The notes: generated from the sequence alone by a model not told the origin. Shown: positions 46,524 to 56,138, counted from the stretch's first letter. The stretch is 64,000 bases of DNA from Mycobacterium sp. EPa45 (GCF_001021385.1 NZ_CP011773.1:3720001-3784000); one strand, 5' to 3'. Translations and numbers: made by a program.

Positions 46524-47165
46524 ATGACGTCCACCGCTGATGCCTATGTGCCGCAGACGCACAACCTCGATCAGCTGGCCGAGACCGCGCGGACCTGTCG
46601 GGGCTGTGATCTCTACCGCGACGCCCGGCAGACGGTGTTCGGTGAGGGCGCGGCCGGTGCGCCCATGATGCTGGTCGGCGAGCAGCCCGGTGATCAGGAG
46701 GACCAGCGCGGCCGTCAATTCGTCGGCCCGGCCGGCAAACTCCTCGATAAGGCGTTGGCCGCCGCGGAGATCGACCGCGAGCGCCTCTACGTCACCAACG
46801 CCGTCAAACATTTCAAGTTCACCCGCACCAACGGCCCACGGCGTATCCACAAGACGCCAAGCCGCACTGAGGTTGTCGCCTGCCGACCCTGGTTGTTCGC
46901 CGAAATCACCTCTGTCGAACCAGAAGTCGTGGTTCTGCTCGGCGCCACTGCAGCACAGGCATTGATGGGTACCGGTTTTCGGCTCACCGCGCATCGCGGC
47001 GAGGAATTGCGGCTGCCCGCCGAACCAGACCTCGGGGTCGATCCAAGCGTCGTCACCACCGCACACCCGTCGGCGATTCTGCGAGGCCCGGCCGATGAAC
47101 GGGCCAAGAACTTCGACGCGCTTGTCGACGATCTGAGGTTCGCCGCGGGGCTACTATCCGGCTGA
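46524..47165 (+). CDS. udgX: UdgX-type uracil-DNA glycosylase
   Basis: Removes uracil from DNA and, in the UdgX family, stays covalently bound to the abasic site. The protein has 213 residues. Motif 1 is VGEQPGDQEDQRGRQFVGPAG, with Glu/Asp signature of UdgX; motif 2 is TAHPSAILR. The hallmark loop reads GPRRIHKTPSRTE, with H109, the residue number of the covalent histidine in the M. smegmatis enzyme as I recall it. Fe-S ligands are C25, C28 and C120. The fourth Cys of family 4 (VVKC) is replaced in NAVKHFKF by H95. Confidence 0.92.
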   Translation: MTSTADAYVPQTHNLDQLAETARTCRGCDLYRDARQTVFGEGAAGAPMMLVGEQPGDQEDQRGRQFVGPAGKLLDKALAAAEIDRERLYVTNAVKHFKFTRTNGPRRIHKTPSRTEVVACRPWLFAEITSVEPEVVVLLGATAAQALMGTGFRLTAHRGEELRLPAEPDLGVDPSVVTTAHPSAILRGPADERAKNFDALVDDLRFAAGLLSG

Positions 47166-47182
47166 AGAGAAAGCGAGCGCCA

Positions 47183-48046
47183 ATGCCCGCATCAGCCGAG
47201 AGCCTCACCGCACGACTGCGTGACGGGCGTTCAGTGTGTTACGCGCAGTACGGTGCACCCGATGGCGAGGTCGTCGTCAACGCCCACGGGGGCCTGGCCT
47301 GCCGACTGGACGTCGCGGCTGCCGACGCCGCCGCACGAGTGGCTGGTGTCCGGCTGATCTCGCCGGATCGGCCCGGTATCGGCGGATCGGATCCCCGCCC
47401 CGGGCGCACGGTCCTGGACTGGGCCGACGATGTGGCCGATCTGATGGATCAACTCGGTGTCGCGCGGTTCGCCGCGATGGGCTGGTCGATGGGCGGCCAG
47501 TATGCCGCCGCCGTTGCCTGGGCGCTGCCCGAGCGGGTGCGGCGGGTGGCGATCATCGCCGGGGCGCTACCGCTTACCGAGCCGGGCGTGTTCGAGCAGT
47601 TGCCTGCCTTCGACAGGATCTACACCCGGCTGTCGCTGCGTGCCCCGTCATTGGTCAAGCCGTGTTTCGCCGCGATGGCGCTGGCCGCCCGACGGGCGCC
47701 CGCGCTATACGGGCGGCTCGCCGCCCGCCAGTTGGGCGCCGCTGACGACGCGGTGCTGCGCGCCGAGGGTTACGACGAGTTCGCGCGGATGTCCGCCGAG
47801 GCGCTACGACGTCCGGCCGGCGTCGTCGAGGACTACCGGGCATGGATTCGGCCGTGGGGTTTCATGCCTGAACAGATCGCGATCCCAACCGACATCTGGG
47901 GCGGTCACCAGGACGAACTGGTCAGCCACGCCTGGCCGCCCGAGTTGGCCCGCCGGATTCCCGGCGCGACCCTGCGCGAGCGACCCGGCGGGCACTTCCT
48001 GGCTCACCTGTACTACCCGGACATCTTCGCGAACCTGCTGGCTTAG
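47183..48046 (+). CDS. Alpha/beta hydrolase
   Basis: Soluble hydrolase of 287 residues. The nucleophile elbow is AMGWSMGGQYAAA (S102); the oxyanion region is NAHGGLACRLD; the acid is probably in PTDIWGGHQDELV and the catalytic His in RPGGHFLAHLYYPD. It starts 17 bases after udgX and may share its transcript. The substrate is unknown. The stop overlaps the convergent repeat-protein stop by four bases. Confidence 0.87.
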   Translation: MPASAESLTARLRDGRSVCYAQYGAPDGEVVVNAHGGLACRLDVAAADAAARVAGVRLISPDRPGIGGSDPRPGRTVLDWADDVADLMDQLGVARFAAMGWSMGGQYAAAVAWALPERVRRVAIIAGALPLTEPGVFEQLPAFDRIYTRLSLRAPSLVKPCFAAMALAARRAPALYGRLAARQLGAADDAVLRAEGYDEFARMSAEALRRPAGVVEDYRAWIRPWGFMPEQIAIPTDIWGGHQDELVSHAWPPELARRIPGATLRERPGGHFLAHLYYPDIFANLLA

Positions 48047-51000
48047 TCACCAAACCACCGGTTCGTCGGCGGCACCTCGGTACCGAGCAGAGCGCCGGCC
48101 GGAGCGCCGGTCTCGGTGCCCGCCTTCGCCGACCAGCCGGTGCCCATGCACAGCAGGTCACGCGGCCCCGAGATCGTCGACGGCAACGGGATCCCGAATC
48201 CCGGGATACCGGGGATCGTGATCTGCGGCGGCGAGAGCAGCGTGGCCACACCTTGCGCCATCGTCCCGAACAGCTGCGCAGGCGGGGTGGGCAGCGTGCC
48301 CGCGGCATCGGCGATCGGTGCTGCCGGGATCAGGCTCCCGAGACCACCCGGTGTGGGCCCAACGTAACCGCCCGGACCACCCGGCAGAACCGTCGGCGGG
48401 GTCGGCGGCGTCGGTACCCGGTTGCCACCGGGAGTGCCCGGCGTCGCGGCGGGCGGCGTGGGCAGGCCAGCGCCACCGCCACCACCCGGACCACCCGGCA
48501 CCGCGGCGGGCGGCGTGCCCGGCGTCACCACGCTGTTGGTGAACGGAGTGCCAGGCACGACGGCCGGCGGCGTGGGCAGGCCAGCGCCACCGCCACCACC
48601 CGGACCACCCGGCACGGCGGCCGGAGGCGTCGGCAAACCAGCGCCGCCACCACCACCCGGACCACCCGGCACGGCGGCCGGAGGCGTCGGCAAACCAGCG
48701 CCACCGCCACCACCCGGACCACCCGGCACGGCGGCCGGAGGCGTCGGCAAACCAGCGCCACCGCCACCACCCGGACCACCCGGCACGGCGGCCGGCGGGG
48801 TCGGGATGCCGGTACCGCCAAGAGCATCAGCGGCCGCGGGCAGGGCCCCCGGCGGGGCAGGCACACCGGCGGCCGCGGCGGCGATATCCGCTGCGGGCAC
48901 ACCGGCGGACGGCGCGACAACACCTGCGGCGTCGGCGACCGGCGCGCCTAGTGCGCCACCCGCGCCGGCGGCTCCGGAACCTGCGCCACCGCCACCGCCA
49001 CCAGCTGCCCCGGCGGCTGTGGAGGCATCGGACAGTGCGGCGGCCGGCACGCCGCCGGCTGCGCCGTTGTTGTCAGTGATCGGAGCGGCGGGAACCGCGG
49101 CGCCCGCGTTGTCGGTGATCGGCGCGGCCGGGACGCCAGCGGGGCCGGGAACGGTCCCGCCTTCGCCGAGCGGGGCTCCGGGCACACCGGCCGGTGGGGT
49201 CGGCACACCGCCGCCGGCACCTCCACCCGGACCACCCGGAACCGCACCCGGAGGCGTCGGCAGACCACCACCGGTACCTTCACCGGGACCACCCGGAACG
49301 GCGGCCGGCGGCGTCGGCAGACCACCACCGGTACCTTCACCCGGTCCACCCGGAACGGCGGCCGGAGGCGTCGGCAGACCACCGCCAGTGCCTGCACCCG
49401 GTCCACCCGGAACGGCAGCCGGCGGGGTTGAGCCGGTTTCGACGAGATTGCCGCCCGGAGTGCCGGGGACCGCGGCCGGCGGCGTGGGCAGACCACCGCC
49501 GGTGCCCTCGCCGGGAGTGCCGGGAACGGCGGCCGGCGGGGTCGGAAGTGTCTCGGCGCCAGGGGTTCCCGGCGTTCCGGGAATCACCTGCGGCGGGGTC
49601 GGCGGAAGCTCCATGCCGGGAGTTCCCGGGGTGCCCGGCACCGCGACGGGCGCACCCGGCACGTTCACATTCACCGGGACACCCGGGCCACCCGGCACCG
49701 CGGCGGGCGGCGTGACGATCCCCGGAGTGGACGCCGCGCTCGGCACACCCGGCAGGGTGACCGACGGCGTTCCGGGAACGTTGATCATGCCGCCGGGGGT
49801 CGAGACGCCCGGAATCGATGCGCCGGGAGGGGGAAGGGTTCCCGCCGAATCGTTGACGACGTTGCCGGGCACCGGGTTTGCGGGAATGCCCGGGGTGTTG
49901 AGGGACAGGTTGTTCCCGCCGCCGGGGCCGCCGGGCACCGCGGCCGGCGGCGTCGAGACGGAGCCGTTCACGTCGCCAGCGGGCACTGCGGCCGGCGGCG
50001 TCGGCGGGGTGCCGCCCCCACCGGGGATCTCGCCACCGGGAACGGCGGCAGGCGGAACCGGCGGTGTGACAACGGTTTCGGGCACCTCGCCACCGGGGAC
50101 GGCGGCCGGCGGAGTCCCTGGGACACCGCCACCACCGGGCAGACCGCCAGGAGGCACCGCAGCCGGCGGGGTGCCCGGGACACCGCCACCACCGGGCAGA
50201 CCGCCAGGAGGCACCGCAGCCGGCGGGGTCCCTGGGACACCGCCACCACCGGGCAGACCGCCAGGAGGCACCGCAGCCGGCGGGGTCCCTGGGACGCCAC
50301 CACCACCGGGCAGACCGCCAGGAGGCACCGCAGCCGGCGGGCCGGGAGGAAGCGCATCAGCTCCGGGGACCGGCACCGGCGGGGCTGCCGCCGGGGGTGC
50401 CGGCGCGAGACCGGACGCGTCCGCCAGCGGGGCGGCGGGTACGGCGGCGGCCGGCGGCGGGACCAGCCCGTTGGCATCGGAGATGGGAGCACCGCCGGGC
50501 AGGGCGCCCGCGGCGTCGGCCACCGGCGCACCGGGTGCGCCAACTCCAGCTCCAGCTCCTGAGCCTCCACCAGCACCAGCACCAGCACCGGGCAGGCCGG
50601 CTGCACCGGGGGCAGCGCTCTCGCCGCCACCGGGGCCGGGCAGGCCACCGGCGGCATCAGCCACGGGGGCTCCGACCGGCCCGGCAGGCAGACCCGCGGC
50701 ATCGTTGACAGGAGCAGGCGGCAGTCCTCCCGGCGGAGTCGGAATACCACCGCCACCACCACCCGGCGGAGTACCAGGAACCGCGGCGGGCGGCGTCGGA
50801 ATACCACCCCCACCGACACCCGGCGGAGTACCAGGAACCGCGGCGGGCGGCGTCGGAATACCGCCGCCACCGACACCGGGCGGAGTACCAGGAATCGCGG
50901 CGGGCGGCGTCGGAATACCGCCGCCACCGACACCGGGCGGAGTACCAGGAACCGCGGCGGGCGGAGTCGGAATACCACCCCCACCGACACCCGGCGGAGT

Positions 51001-51405
51001 ACCAGGAACCGCGGCGGGCGGCGTCGGAATGCCACGAGTGGTGCTGGTGCCGGGCGCGCCGGGAACGGACGCCGGGGGCACAGTCACGCCACCGGTCCCG
51101 GGCATGCCGGGCGAGCCGGGCACGCTGGCCGGCGGGACGTGGACGCTGCCCGGCACGGTCGCGGGCGGGATGGGCCCGCCTGCGGCCGGCGGATTGTTCG
51201 TGAACAGCGAGTTCGACGTGCCGGGGATGCCCTGCGACAGGTCGGGCGGGGAGGTAAGGCCCTGATGGAGGATGCCCATGCACGGAACACCGGGGGTGCC
51301 GACTTCAGCGACGACACGGGGGCTGAACAGCGGAGCCGTCCAGAAAAACCCCGCCGTCGCCATGGCAGTGACCGCCGCCACGCGAGAGGTGGTCCGAGAC
51401 ATCAT
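48043..51405 (-). CDS. Large secreted Pro/Gly/Ala repeat protein
   Basis: A 1120-residue low-complexity protein of unknown function. MSRTTSRVAAVTAMATAGFF plus the following residues form a signal peptide (about 1-34). The body is a long run of repeats such as PTPPAAVPGTPPGVGGGGI and PTPPAAVPGGPGGGGGAGL, interrupted by DAAG-type spacers (PVADAAGALPGGAP). A unique N-terminal segment (VPCMGILHQG) and C-terminal segment (DLLCMGTGWSAKAGTE) each carry one CMG cysteine, which could pair. The composition suggests an extended, wall-spanning or surface polymer, neither collagen-like nor PE_PGRS. Start Met-Met at 51405, behind GGGGAA. Confidence 0.82.
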   Translation of the reverse strand: MMSRTTSRVAAVTAMATAGFFWTAPLFSPRVVAEVGTPGVPCMGILHQGLTSPPDLSQGIPGTSNSLFTNNPPAAGGPIPPATVPGSVHVPPASVPGSPGMPGTGGVTVPPASVPGAPGTSTTRGIPTPPAAVPGTPPGVGGGGIPTPPAAVPGTPPGVGGGGIPTPPAAIPGTPPGVGGGGIPTPPAAVPGTPPGVGGGGIPTPPAAVPGTPPGGGGGGIPTPPGGLPPAPVNDAAGLPAGPVGAPVADAAGGLPGPGGGESAAPGAAGLPGAGAGAGGGSGAGAGVGAPGAPVADAAGALPGGAPISDANGLVPPPAAAVPAAPLADASGLAPAPPAAAPPVPVPGADALPPGPPAAVPPGGLPGGGGVPGTPPAAVPPGGLPGGGGVPGTPPAAVPPGGLPGGGGVPGTPPAAVPPGGLPGGGGVPGTPPAAVPGGEVPETVVTPPVPPAAVPGGEIPGGGGTPPTPPAAVPAGDVNGSVSTPPAAVPGGPGGGNNLSLNTPGIPANPVPGNVVNDSAGTLPPPGASIPGVSTPGGMINVPGTPSVTLPGVPSAASTPGIVTPPAAVPGGPGVPVNVNVPGAPVAVPGTPGTPGMELPPTPPQVIPGTPGTPGAETLPTPPAAVPGTPGEGTGGGLPTPPAAVPGTPGGNLVETGSTPPAAVPGGPGAGTGGGLPTPPAAVPGGPGEGTGGGLPTPPAAVPGGPGEGTGGGLPTPPGAVPGGPGGGAGGGVPTPPAGVPGAPLGEGGTVPGPAGVPAAPITDNAGAAVPAAPITDNNGAAGGVPAAALSDASTAAGAAGGGGGGAGSGAAGAGGALGAPVADAAGVVAPSAGVPAADIAAAAAGVPAPPGALPAAADALGGTGIPTPPAAVPGGPGGGGGAGLPTPPAAVPGGPGGGGGAGLPTPPAAVPGGPGGGGGAGLPTPPAAVPGGPGGGGGAGLPTPPAVVPGTPFTNSVVTPGTPPAAVPGGPGGGGGAGLPTPPAATPGTPGGNRVPTPPTPPTVLPGGPGGYVGPTPGGLGSLIPAAPIADAAGTLPTPPAQLFGTMAQGVATLLSPPQITIPGIPGFGIPLPSTISGPRDLLCMGTGWSAKAGTETGAPAGALLGTEVPPTNRWFGD
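48604..51051. repeat. 57-bp tandem repeats in several families
   Basis: The repeat protein is built from 57-bp (19-codon) units. Four clusters keep the same period: 48604, 48661, 48718, 48775; 49264, 49321, 49378; 50122, 50179, 50236, 50293; and 50767, 50824, 50881, 50938, 50995. Units within a cluster are nearly identical, while clusters differ from one another, so expansion was local and recent. Copy number is likely to vary between strains and to be hard to assemble. Confidence 0.85.
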
Positions 51406-51592
51406 TTCCCCGTTTCTTTGAGAGGCCTGCCAGGGAAACTACAGACGTGTAAGTACCGAACCCGGGACACCTTTCGGGCGGTTACCGAACTGTTGCCAAG
51501 CGGTGTTGGTGCGGTTACTCCGACGACAATTTGATCGCGCAAACATGCGGCTTGACGTGCGGCATGCAGGCCGCACAATTGCGGCCTGACGT

Positions 51593-51666
51593 TGGAGCGA
51601 GTGACGGGATTCGAACCCGTGTAAACGGCTTTGCAGGCCGGTGCCTAGCCACTCAGCCACACCCGC
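51593..51666 (-). tRNA. tRNA-Cys (GCA), CCA encoded
   Basis: Read on the minus strand, GCGGGTG (51666-51660) pairs with CACTCGC as the acceptor stem (one G-U). The D-arm TGGCTGAGTGGCTAGGC, the anticodon stem-loop CGGCCTGCAAAGCCG with anticodon GCA, and the T-arm ACGGGTTCGAATCCCGT are all present. The discriminator U and the CCA end are encoded (51596-51593). Confidence 0.95.
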
Positions 51667-51753
51667 GCGTCAGTCCGATACGTTTCCAGCGCGGGCGCGA
51701 CTCGCCCAGCCTTCGGCTCAGCGTGATTGCTGACCCGCCGGCCATGCGGCCAA

Positions 51754-51759
51754 TACGGT
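51754..51759 (+). promoter_or_regulatory. Leaderless-type -10 box
   Basis: TACGGT ends six bases before ATG 51766 and no Shine-Dalgarno sequence is present, so the MgtC-like transcript probably begins at the start codon. Confidence 0.48.
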
Positions 51760-51765
51760 TACGAC

Positions 51766-52470
51766 ATGCAGACTTGGTTGGCCGACCCGCCGTTGCTCGG
51801 CGGCCCCGGACAGGGCACCCGGCAGATCGTCGAACTCCTGATCGCCTTCGGGTTGACGGCACTGATCGGCCTGGAACGCGAGATCCACGGGAAAAGCGCC
51901 GGGCTGCGTACCCAGGCGATCGTCGGCACGGCGTCGGCACTGATCCTCATCGTCAGCAAGTACGGCTTCTTCGATGTGCTGACCGCAGGACTGGTCGAAG
52001 TCGACCCGTCGCGCGTCGCCGCCCAGATCGTCTCGGGCATCGGCTTCCTCGGCGCCGGGCTGATCATCACTCGGCAGGGAGCGGTGCACGGGCTGACCAC
52101 GGCGGCGGCGATCTGGGAGTGCGCCGCCATCGGCATGGCCGCCGCGGCGGGTCTGGTCAAGCTCGCGATCATCGTCACGATCCTGCACTTCGTGATCATC
52201 CTGGCGTTCAATCCGCTCAGTCGGCGCCTCACCGCGCGGCTGGCCGGTTCGGTACGCCTTCGCGTGACCTACGAGCCCGACCGGGGGGTGCTCACCCACA
52301 TCCTCGCCGCGTGCGACAAGCACCAGTGGAGCCTCACCGAACTCAACAACGATCCCGACGGCGGCGTGCTGATGACCTTGTCCGGCGCGCGAATTCTGCA
52401 CGCTGCCAACACAGTCGCCGGAATTGCCGGCGTCACCGGCGTGCGCCGACTCGACGAGAAGGACGAGTAG
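51766..52470 (+). CDS. MgtC/SapB family membrane protein
   Basis: A 234-residue protein with about five transmembrane helices in the first 150 residues and a soluble C-terminal ACT-like domain (VTYEPDRGVLTHILAACDKH). The family signature ALIGLEREIHGKSAGLRTQAIVGTASAL (read as two parts) and GIGFLGAGLIITRQGAVHGLT are both clear. MgtC proteins help growth at low Mg2+ and inside macrophages. ATG 51766 is preferred over an upstream in-frame start at 51727, which lacks support. Confidence 0.9.
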   Translation: MQTWLADPPLLGGPGQGTRQIVELLIAFGLTALIGLEREIHGKSAGLRTQAIVGTASALILIVSKYGFFDVLTAGLVEVDPSRVAAQIVSGIGFLGAGLIITRQGAVHGLTTAAAIWECAAIGMAAAAGLVKLAIIVTILHFVIILAFNPLSRRLTARLAGSVRLRVTYEPDRGVLTHILAACDKHQWSLTELNNDPDGGVLMTLSGARILHAANTVAGIAGVTGVRRLDEKDE

Positions 52471-52473
52471 GCG

Positions 52474-53877
52474 TCAATCCGCCCGGCCACGACCGGACCG
52501 GTACGACGCCACAAATCCCACCGCCGCCAGAACCGCGAACGCACCGAACATCAGCCGGCTTGCACCGGCGTCGGGCGCGGCCCGCAGATTCACCACGACC
52601 CCGGCCAGTCCCGCACCGAACGCCCCGCACATCAGCTGCACCGTATTGATCGCTGCCGCCGCCACCGCCTGCTGGGGCGCGTCGTCGACGACCGCACCCA
52701 TCGCCCACGCCGACAGGTGCGGCCACGCCATCCCGATGCCGGACCCGGTGATCGCCAGCGCCACCGCCCACAGAGCCACGACTGGCGTTGAGACACCGTC
52801 GTTTTGGGTGAGTGCCGCCAGTGCCAGACCCGCAGCCATCACCAGCGGGGCGATCGCCACCACCCGCACCGTAAGCCGGACATTGGTGATCGATGCGCTG
52901 GCGATCTCCCCGACCGTCCAGCCCACCGAGAGCGCCGCGCCGAGGAAGCCCGCAACGACCGGCGCCAGCGCACCCAGCCGCTGGCCGAACAGCGGCACAT
53001 ACATGTCGACCATCGTGGCCGCCATCAGCAGACCCAGAGTGAGATAGATCCACTTCAGCGGCCCGGGCCCAAAAGCCATGCGCGGCAATACCGCAGCCGG
53101 CGCCCGACGGTCGACGACGACGAAGGCCGCCACCAGCGCCGCACCGACGGCCAGCAACCCGGCGATGGCGCCCGCGCTCTGCGGGATCACCGCGACGCTG
53201 ACCGTCAGCGCTGCCACCCCGAGCAGCAGCAACGACCACACCGGGATTCGGGTTCGCGGCGGATGTTGGTCGGCCTTGGCACGGGCCGGCAACGCCAACG
53301 GAACCAGCAGACTCATCGCGACGGCGAGCGCTGCGAGCAATCCGAATCCGCCTCGCCACAAACCGAATTGGGCGAACAGGCCGCCGGCAGCCGGACCCAC
53401 CAAGGTGCCGACCCCCCACATCGCAGAGACAACCGCCGACGCGCGGGTCCACAACCGGTCGGGCAGCGCTGCGCTGATCACTGCATAGCCGAGACCGGCC
53501 AGCACACCGCCGGCCAGGCCCTGCACCAACCGCCCGCCGAGAAGCAGCGGCATCGTCGGCGCCAGCGTGCACAGCACACTGCCCGCGGCGAAGGACAGCA
53601 ACGCACCCAAATACGCCGCGCGCGGGCCGAATCGGGTCAGCAGCGGTCCCACCGTCGTCGCCGCTGTCACCGACGCCACCAGATACACCGTCGTCACCCA
53701 TGCATAGAGCCGCTCGCCGCCGATGTCGGCGACAGCGCTCGGAAGCAGGCTGATCGTGATGAATTCGTTGATGGCGTAGATCGCCACACCGCCGGCCAGC
53801 ACGATGACCGCACCGAGATAGTCACGGCCCAGCAGCTCGCGCCAACTGCCCGCAGCCGACGCGGTGGTCTCGGTCAT
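52474..53877 (-). CDS. MFS drug-efflux transporter, 14-TMS type (Rv1634-like)
   Basis: Proton-driven multidrug exporter of the DHA2 type, 467 residues and about 14 hydrophobic helices. Motifs include the loop 2-3 region VGPLLTRFGPRAAYLGALLS, helix 4 GRLVQGLAGGVLAGLGYAVI and motif C-like WGVGTLVGPAAGG. ATG 53877 is preceded by TACGGT six bases away, a leaderless promoter. A palindromic operator lies just upstream. It starts 47 bases after the uvrB stop, so part of its expression may come from uvrB read-through. Confidence 0.92.
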   Translation of the reverse strand: MTETTASAAGSWRELLGRDYLGAVIVLAGGVAIYAINEFITISLLPSAVADIGGERLYAWVTTVYLVASVTAATTVGPLLTRFGPRAAYLGALLSFAAGSVLCTLAPTMPLLLGGRLVQGLAGGVLAGLGYAVISAALPDRLWTRASAVVSAMWGVGTLVGPAAGGLFAQFGLWRGGFGLLAALAVAMSLLVPLALPARAKADQHPPRTRIPVWSLLLLGVAALTVSVAVIPQSAGAIAGLLAVGAALVAAFVVVDRRAPAAVLPRMAFGPGPLKWIYLTLGLLMAATMVDMYVPLFGQRLGALAPVVAGFLGAALSVGWTVGEIASASITNVRLTVRVVAIAPLVMAAGLALAALTQNDGVSTPVVALWAVALAITGSGIGMAWPHLSAWAMGAVVDDAPQQAVAAAAINTVQLMCGAFGAGLAGVVVNLRAAPDAGASRLMFGAFAVLAAVGFVASYRSGRGRAD

Positions 53878-53883
53878 GGCATC

Positions 53884-53910
53884 ACCGTAAAGGCTCAACC
53901 ATGGTTGAGC
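53884..53910 (-). promoter_or_regulatory. 18-bp palindromic operator and -10 box of the efflux gene
   Basis: GCTCAACCATGGTTGAGC (53893-53910) is a perfect 18-bp palindrome. On the minus strand a TTGAGC -35-like box (53914-53909), a 19-base spacer containing most of the palindrome, and TACGGT (53889-53884) form a promoter whose start coincides with ATG 53877. A dyad in a 19-base spacer is the layout used by MerR-type activators, though a TetR-type repressor would also fit. No regulator gene is adjacent. Confidence 0.65.
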
Positions 53911-53924
53911 TCAAGCATCGCCGG

Positions 53925-56096
53925 CTACTTCAGCCCGGCGGCGTCCATGCCGCGCAGTTCCTTCTTCAAGTCGGCGATTTCGTCGCGGATCCGCGCGGCC
54001 AGCTCGAACTGAAGGTCACGTGCCGCCGCCATCATCTGTGCGGTCAGGTCCTTGATCAGGTCTGCCAGTTCGGCGCGCGGCATGTTCGAGGTGTCGCGGC
54101 CCTCGATGATGCCCGCGCTGACCGCCCGGCCCGGCTCACCCTGCGCCCGCCGGCCGCGGGAGGCGTTGCGCCCCGAGCCACCGACTTCGATGGCGTCGGT
54201 GTCGTCTGCCTCCCGGTACACCTGATCGAGGATGTCGGCGATTTTCTTGCGCAACGGCTGCGGGTCGATCCCGCGCTCTTCGTTGTAGGCGATTTGCTTG
54301 GCCCGCCGGCGCTCGGTCTCGTCGATCGCTTCCTTCATCGAGTCGGTGAGCTTGTCGGCGTACATGTGGACTTCGCCGGAAACGTTGCGCGCCGCGCGAC
54401 CGATGGTCTGGATCAGGCTACGGGTGGAACGCAGGAAGCCTTCCTTGTCGGCGTCGAGGATCGCCACGAGCGAGACCTCCGGCAGGTCAAGACCCTCGCG
54501 CAGCAGATTGATGCCGACCAGCACGTCGTACTCACCCAGCCGCAACTGGCGCAGCAGCTCGACGCGGCGCAGGGTGTCCACCTCGGAATGCAGGTAGCGC
54601 ACCCGGATGCCCATCTCCAGCAGGTAGTCGGTGAGGTCCTCGGCCATCTTCTTGGTCAGCGTGGTGACCAGGACGCGCTCGTCGCGTTCGGTGCGGATCC
54701 GGATCTCGCCGATCAGGTCGTCGATCTGGCCCTTGGTCGGCTTGACCACGACCTTCGGGTCGATCAGGCCGGTCGGGCGGATGACCTGCTCGACGAACTC
54801 ACCGCTGGTCTGGCTGAGCTCGTACGGACCCGGCGTCGCCGACAGATACACCGTCTGCCCGATCCGGTCCGCGAACTCTTCCCAGGTCAGCGGCCGGTTG
54901 TCGACCGCCGACGGCAGCCGGAAGCCGAACTCCACCAGGTTGCGCTTGCGGGACATATCGCCTTCGTACATCCCGCCGATCTGCGGAACCGTGACATGGG
55001 ATTCGTCGATCACCAGCAGGAAGTCTTCGGGAAAGTAGTCGAGCAGCGTCGCGGGAGCCGAACCCGCGGGCCGGCCGTCGATGTGGCGCGAGTAGTTCTC
55101 GATACCCGAGCAGAAGCCGACCTGGCGCATCATCTCGATGTCGTAGTTGGTGCGCATCCGCAGTCGCTGCGCTTCCAGCAGCTTGCCCTGGTTCTCCAGC
55201 TCGGCCAGCCGCTCGGCCAGCTCCTGCTCGATCGTCGAGATCGCCATCGCCATCCGCTCCGGGCCCGCCACGTAGTGGGTGGCCGGGAAGATCCGCAGCG
55301 AGTCGACCTGGCGCACGACATCGCCGGTCAGCGGGTGCAGGTAGTACAGCGCCTCGATCTCGTCGCCGAAGAACTCGATCCGGACGGCCAGTTCCTCATA
55401 CGACGGGATGATCTCGACCGTGTCACCGCGCACCCGGAACGAACCGCGCGTGAACGACAGGTCGTTGCGGGTGTACTGCACGTCGACCAGCAGCCGCAGC
55501 AGCCCGTCCCGTGGCACCTCGGAGCCGACCTGCAGTTCGACCGAGCGGTCGAGGTAGGACTGCGGGGTGCCCAAGCCGTAGATGCACGACACCGACGCCA
55601 CGACCACGACGTCGCGGCGGGACAGCAGGCTCGACGTCGCCGAGTGACGCAACCGCTCCACGTCATCGTTGATCGAGCTGTCCTTCTCGATGTAAGTGTC
55701 GGTCTGGGCGATGTACGCCTCGGGCTGGTAGTAGTCGTAGTACGAGACGAAATACTCGACGGCGTTGTGCGGCAACATCTCTCGCAGCTCGTTCGCGAGC
55801 TGGGCGGCCAGGGTCTTGTTCGGCGCCATCACCAGCGTCGGCCGCTGCAGCCGCTCGATCAGCCAGGCCGTGGTCGCGGATTTACCGGTGCCCGTCGCAC
55901 CGAGAAGCACCACATCGCGCTCCCCCGCCCTGATCCGGCGTTCCAGCTCCTCGATCGCGGCGGGCTGGTCTCCGGCGGGCTCATACTCACTGACCACGCG
56001 GAATTCGGCGCCACTGCGCACGAGACCGTCCACAGCGTCGGCGGCAGGTCGGTACTCCGAGTGCGCGAGCACCGGGTGTTCGGTAGCAAATGCCAT
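53925..56096 (-). CDS. uvrB: Excinuclease ABC subunit B
   Basis: Helicase-like damage-verification subunit of excision repair, 723 residues. Helicase motif I is GATGTGKS (66-73); the beta-hairpin region is [12 protein letters not shown]; motif II region [20 protein letters not shown]; motif [22 protein letters not shown] and QTIGRAARN. The C-terminal UVR domain ([18 protein letters not shown]) binds UvrC. ATG 56096 lies six bases after a TAACCT box, agreeing with a leaderless start, and gives about 25 residues more than the M. tuberculosis protein as I recall it. Confidence 0.97.
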   Translation of the reverse strand: MAFATEHPVLAHSEYRPAADAVDGLVRSGAEFRVVSEYEPAGDQPAAIEELERRIRAGERDVVLLGATGTGKSATTAWLIERLQRPTLVMAPNKTLAAQLANELREMLPHNAVEYFVSYYDYYQPEAYIAQTDTYIEKDSSINDDVERLRHSATSSLLSRRDVVVVASVSCIYGLGTPQSYLDRSVELQVGSEVPRDGLLRLLVDVQYTRNDLSFTRGSFRVRGDTVEIIPSYEELAVRIEFFGDEIEALYYLHPLTGDVVRQVDSLRIFPATHYVAGPERMAMAISTIEQELAERLAELENQGKLLEAQRLRMRTNYDIEMMRQVGFCSGIENYSRHIDGRPAGSAPATLLDYFPEDFLLVIDESHVTVPQIGGMYEGDMSRKRNLVEFGFRLPSAVDNRPLTWEEFADRIGQTVYLSATPGPYELSQTSGEFVEQVIRPTGLIDPKVVVKPTKGQIDDLIGEIRIRTERDERVLVTTLTKKMAEDLTDYLLEMGIRVRYLHSEVDTLRRVELLRQLRLGEYDVLVGINLLREGLDLPEVSLVAILDADKEGFLRSTRSLIQTIGRAARNVSGEVHMYADKLTDSMKEAIDETERRRAKQIAYNEERGIDPQPLRKKIADILDQVYREADDTDAIEVGGSGRNASRGRRAQGEPGRAVSAGIIEGRDTSNMPRAELADLIKDLTAQMMAAARDLQFELAARIRDEIADLKKELRGMDAAGLK

Positions 56097-56102
56097 GTCC
56101 CC

Positions 56103-56125
56103 AGGTTAAGCGTCCCCACCGACAC
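56103..56125 (-). promoter_or_regulatory. RecA-independent DNA-damage promoter of uvrB (PafBC type)
   Basis: The minus strand reads GTGTCGGTG (56125-56117), eight bases, TAACCT (56108-56103). This fits the TTGTCRGTG-N8-TANNNT consensus with one mismatch at the first base. The expected start site is the A of the uvrB ATG. With the same element at uvrA it implies co-induction by DNA damage through PafBC. Confidence 0.82.
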
Positions 56126-56138
56126 ATTCATTCCTCGT

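Noticed and set aside
48422-51265. A 947-codon open frame on the plus strand opposite the repeat protein
   Set aside because: It is a shadow of the 57-bp repeats: Pro/Gly codons on one strand give another stop-free low-complexity frame on the other. Only the minus-strand protein has a signal peptide, a ribosome-binding site and non-repeat ends.
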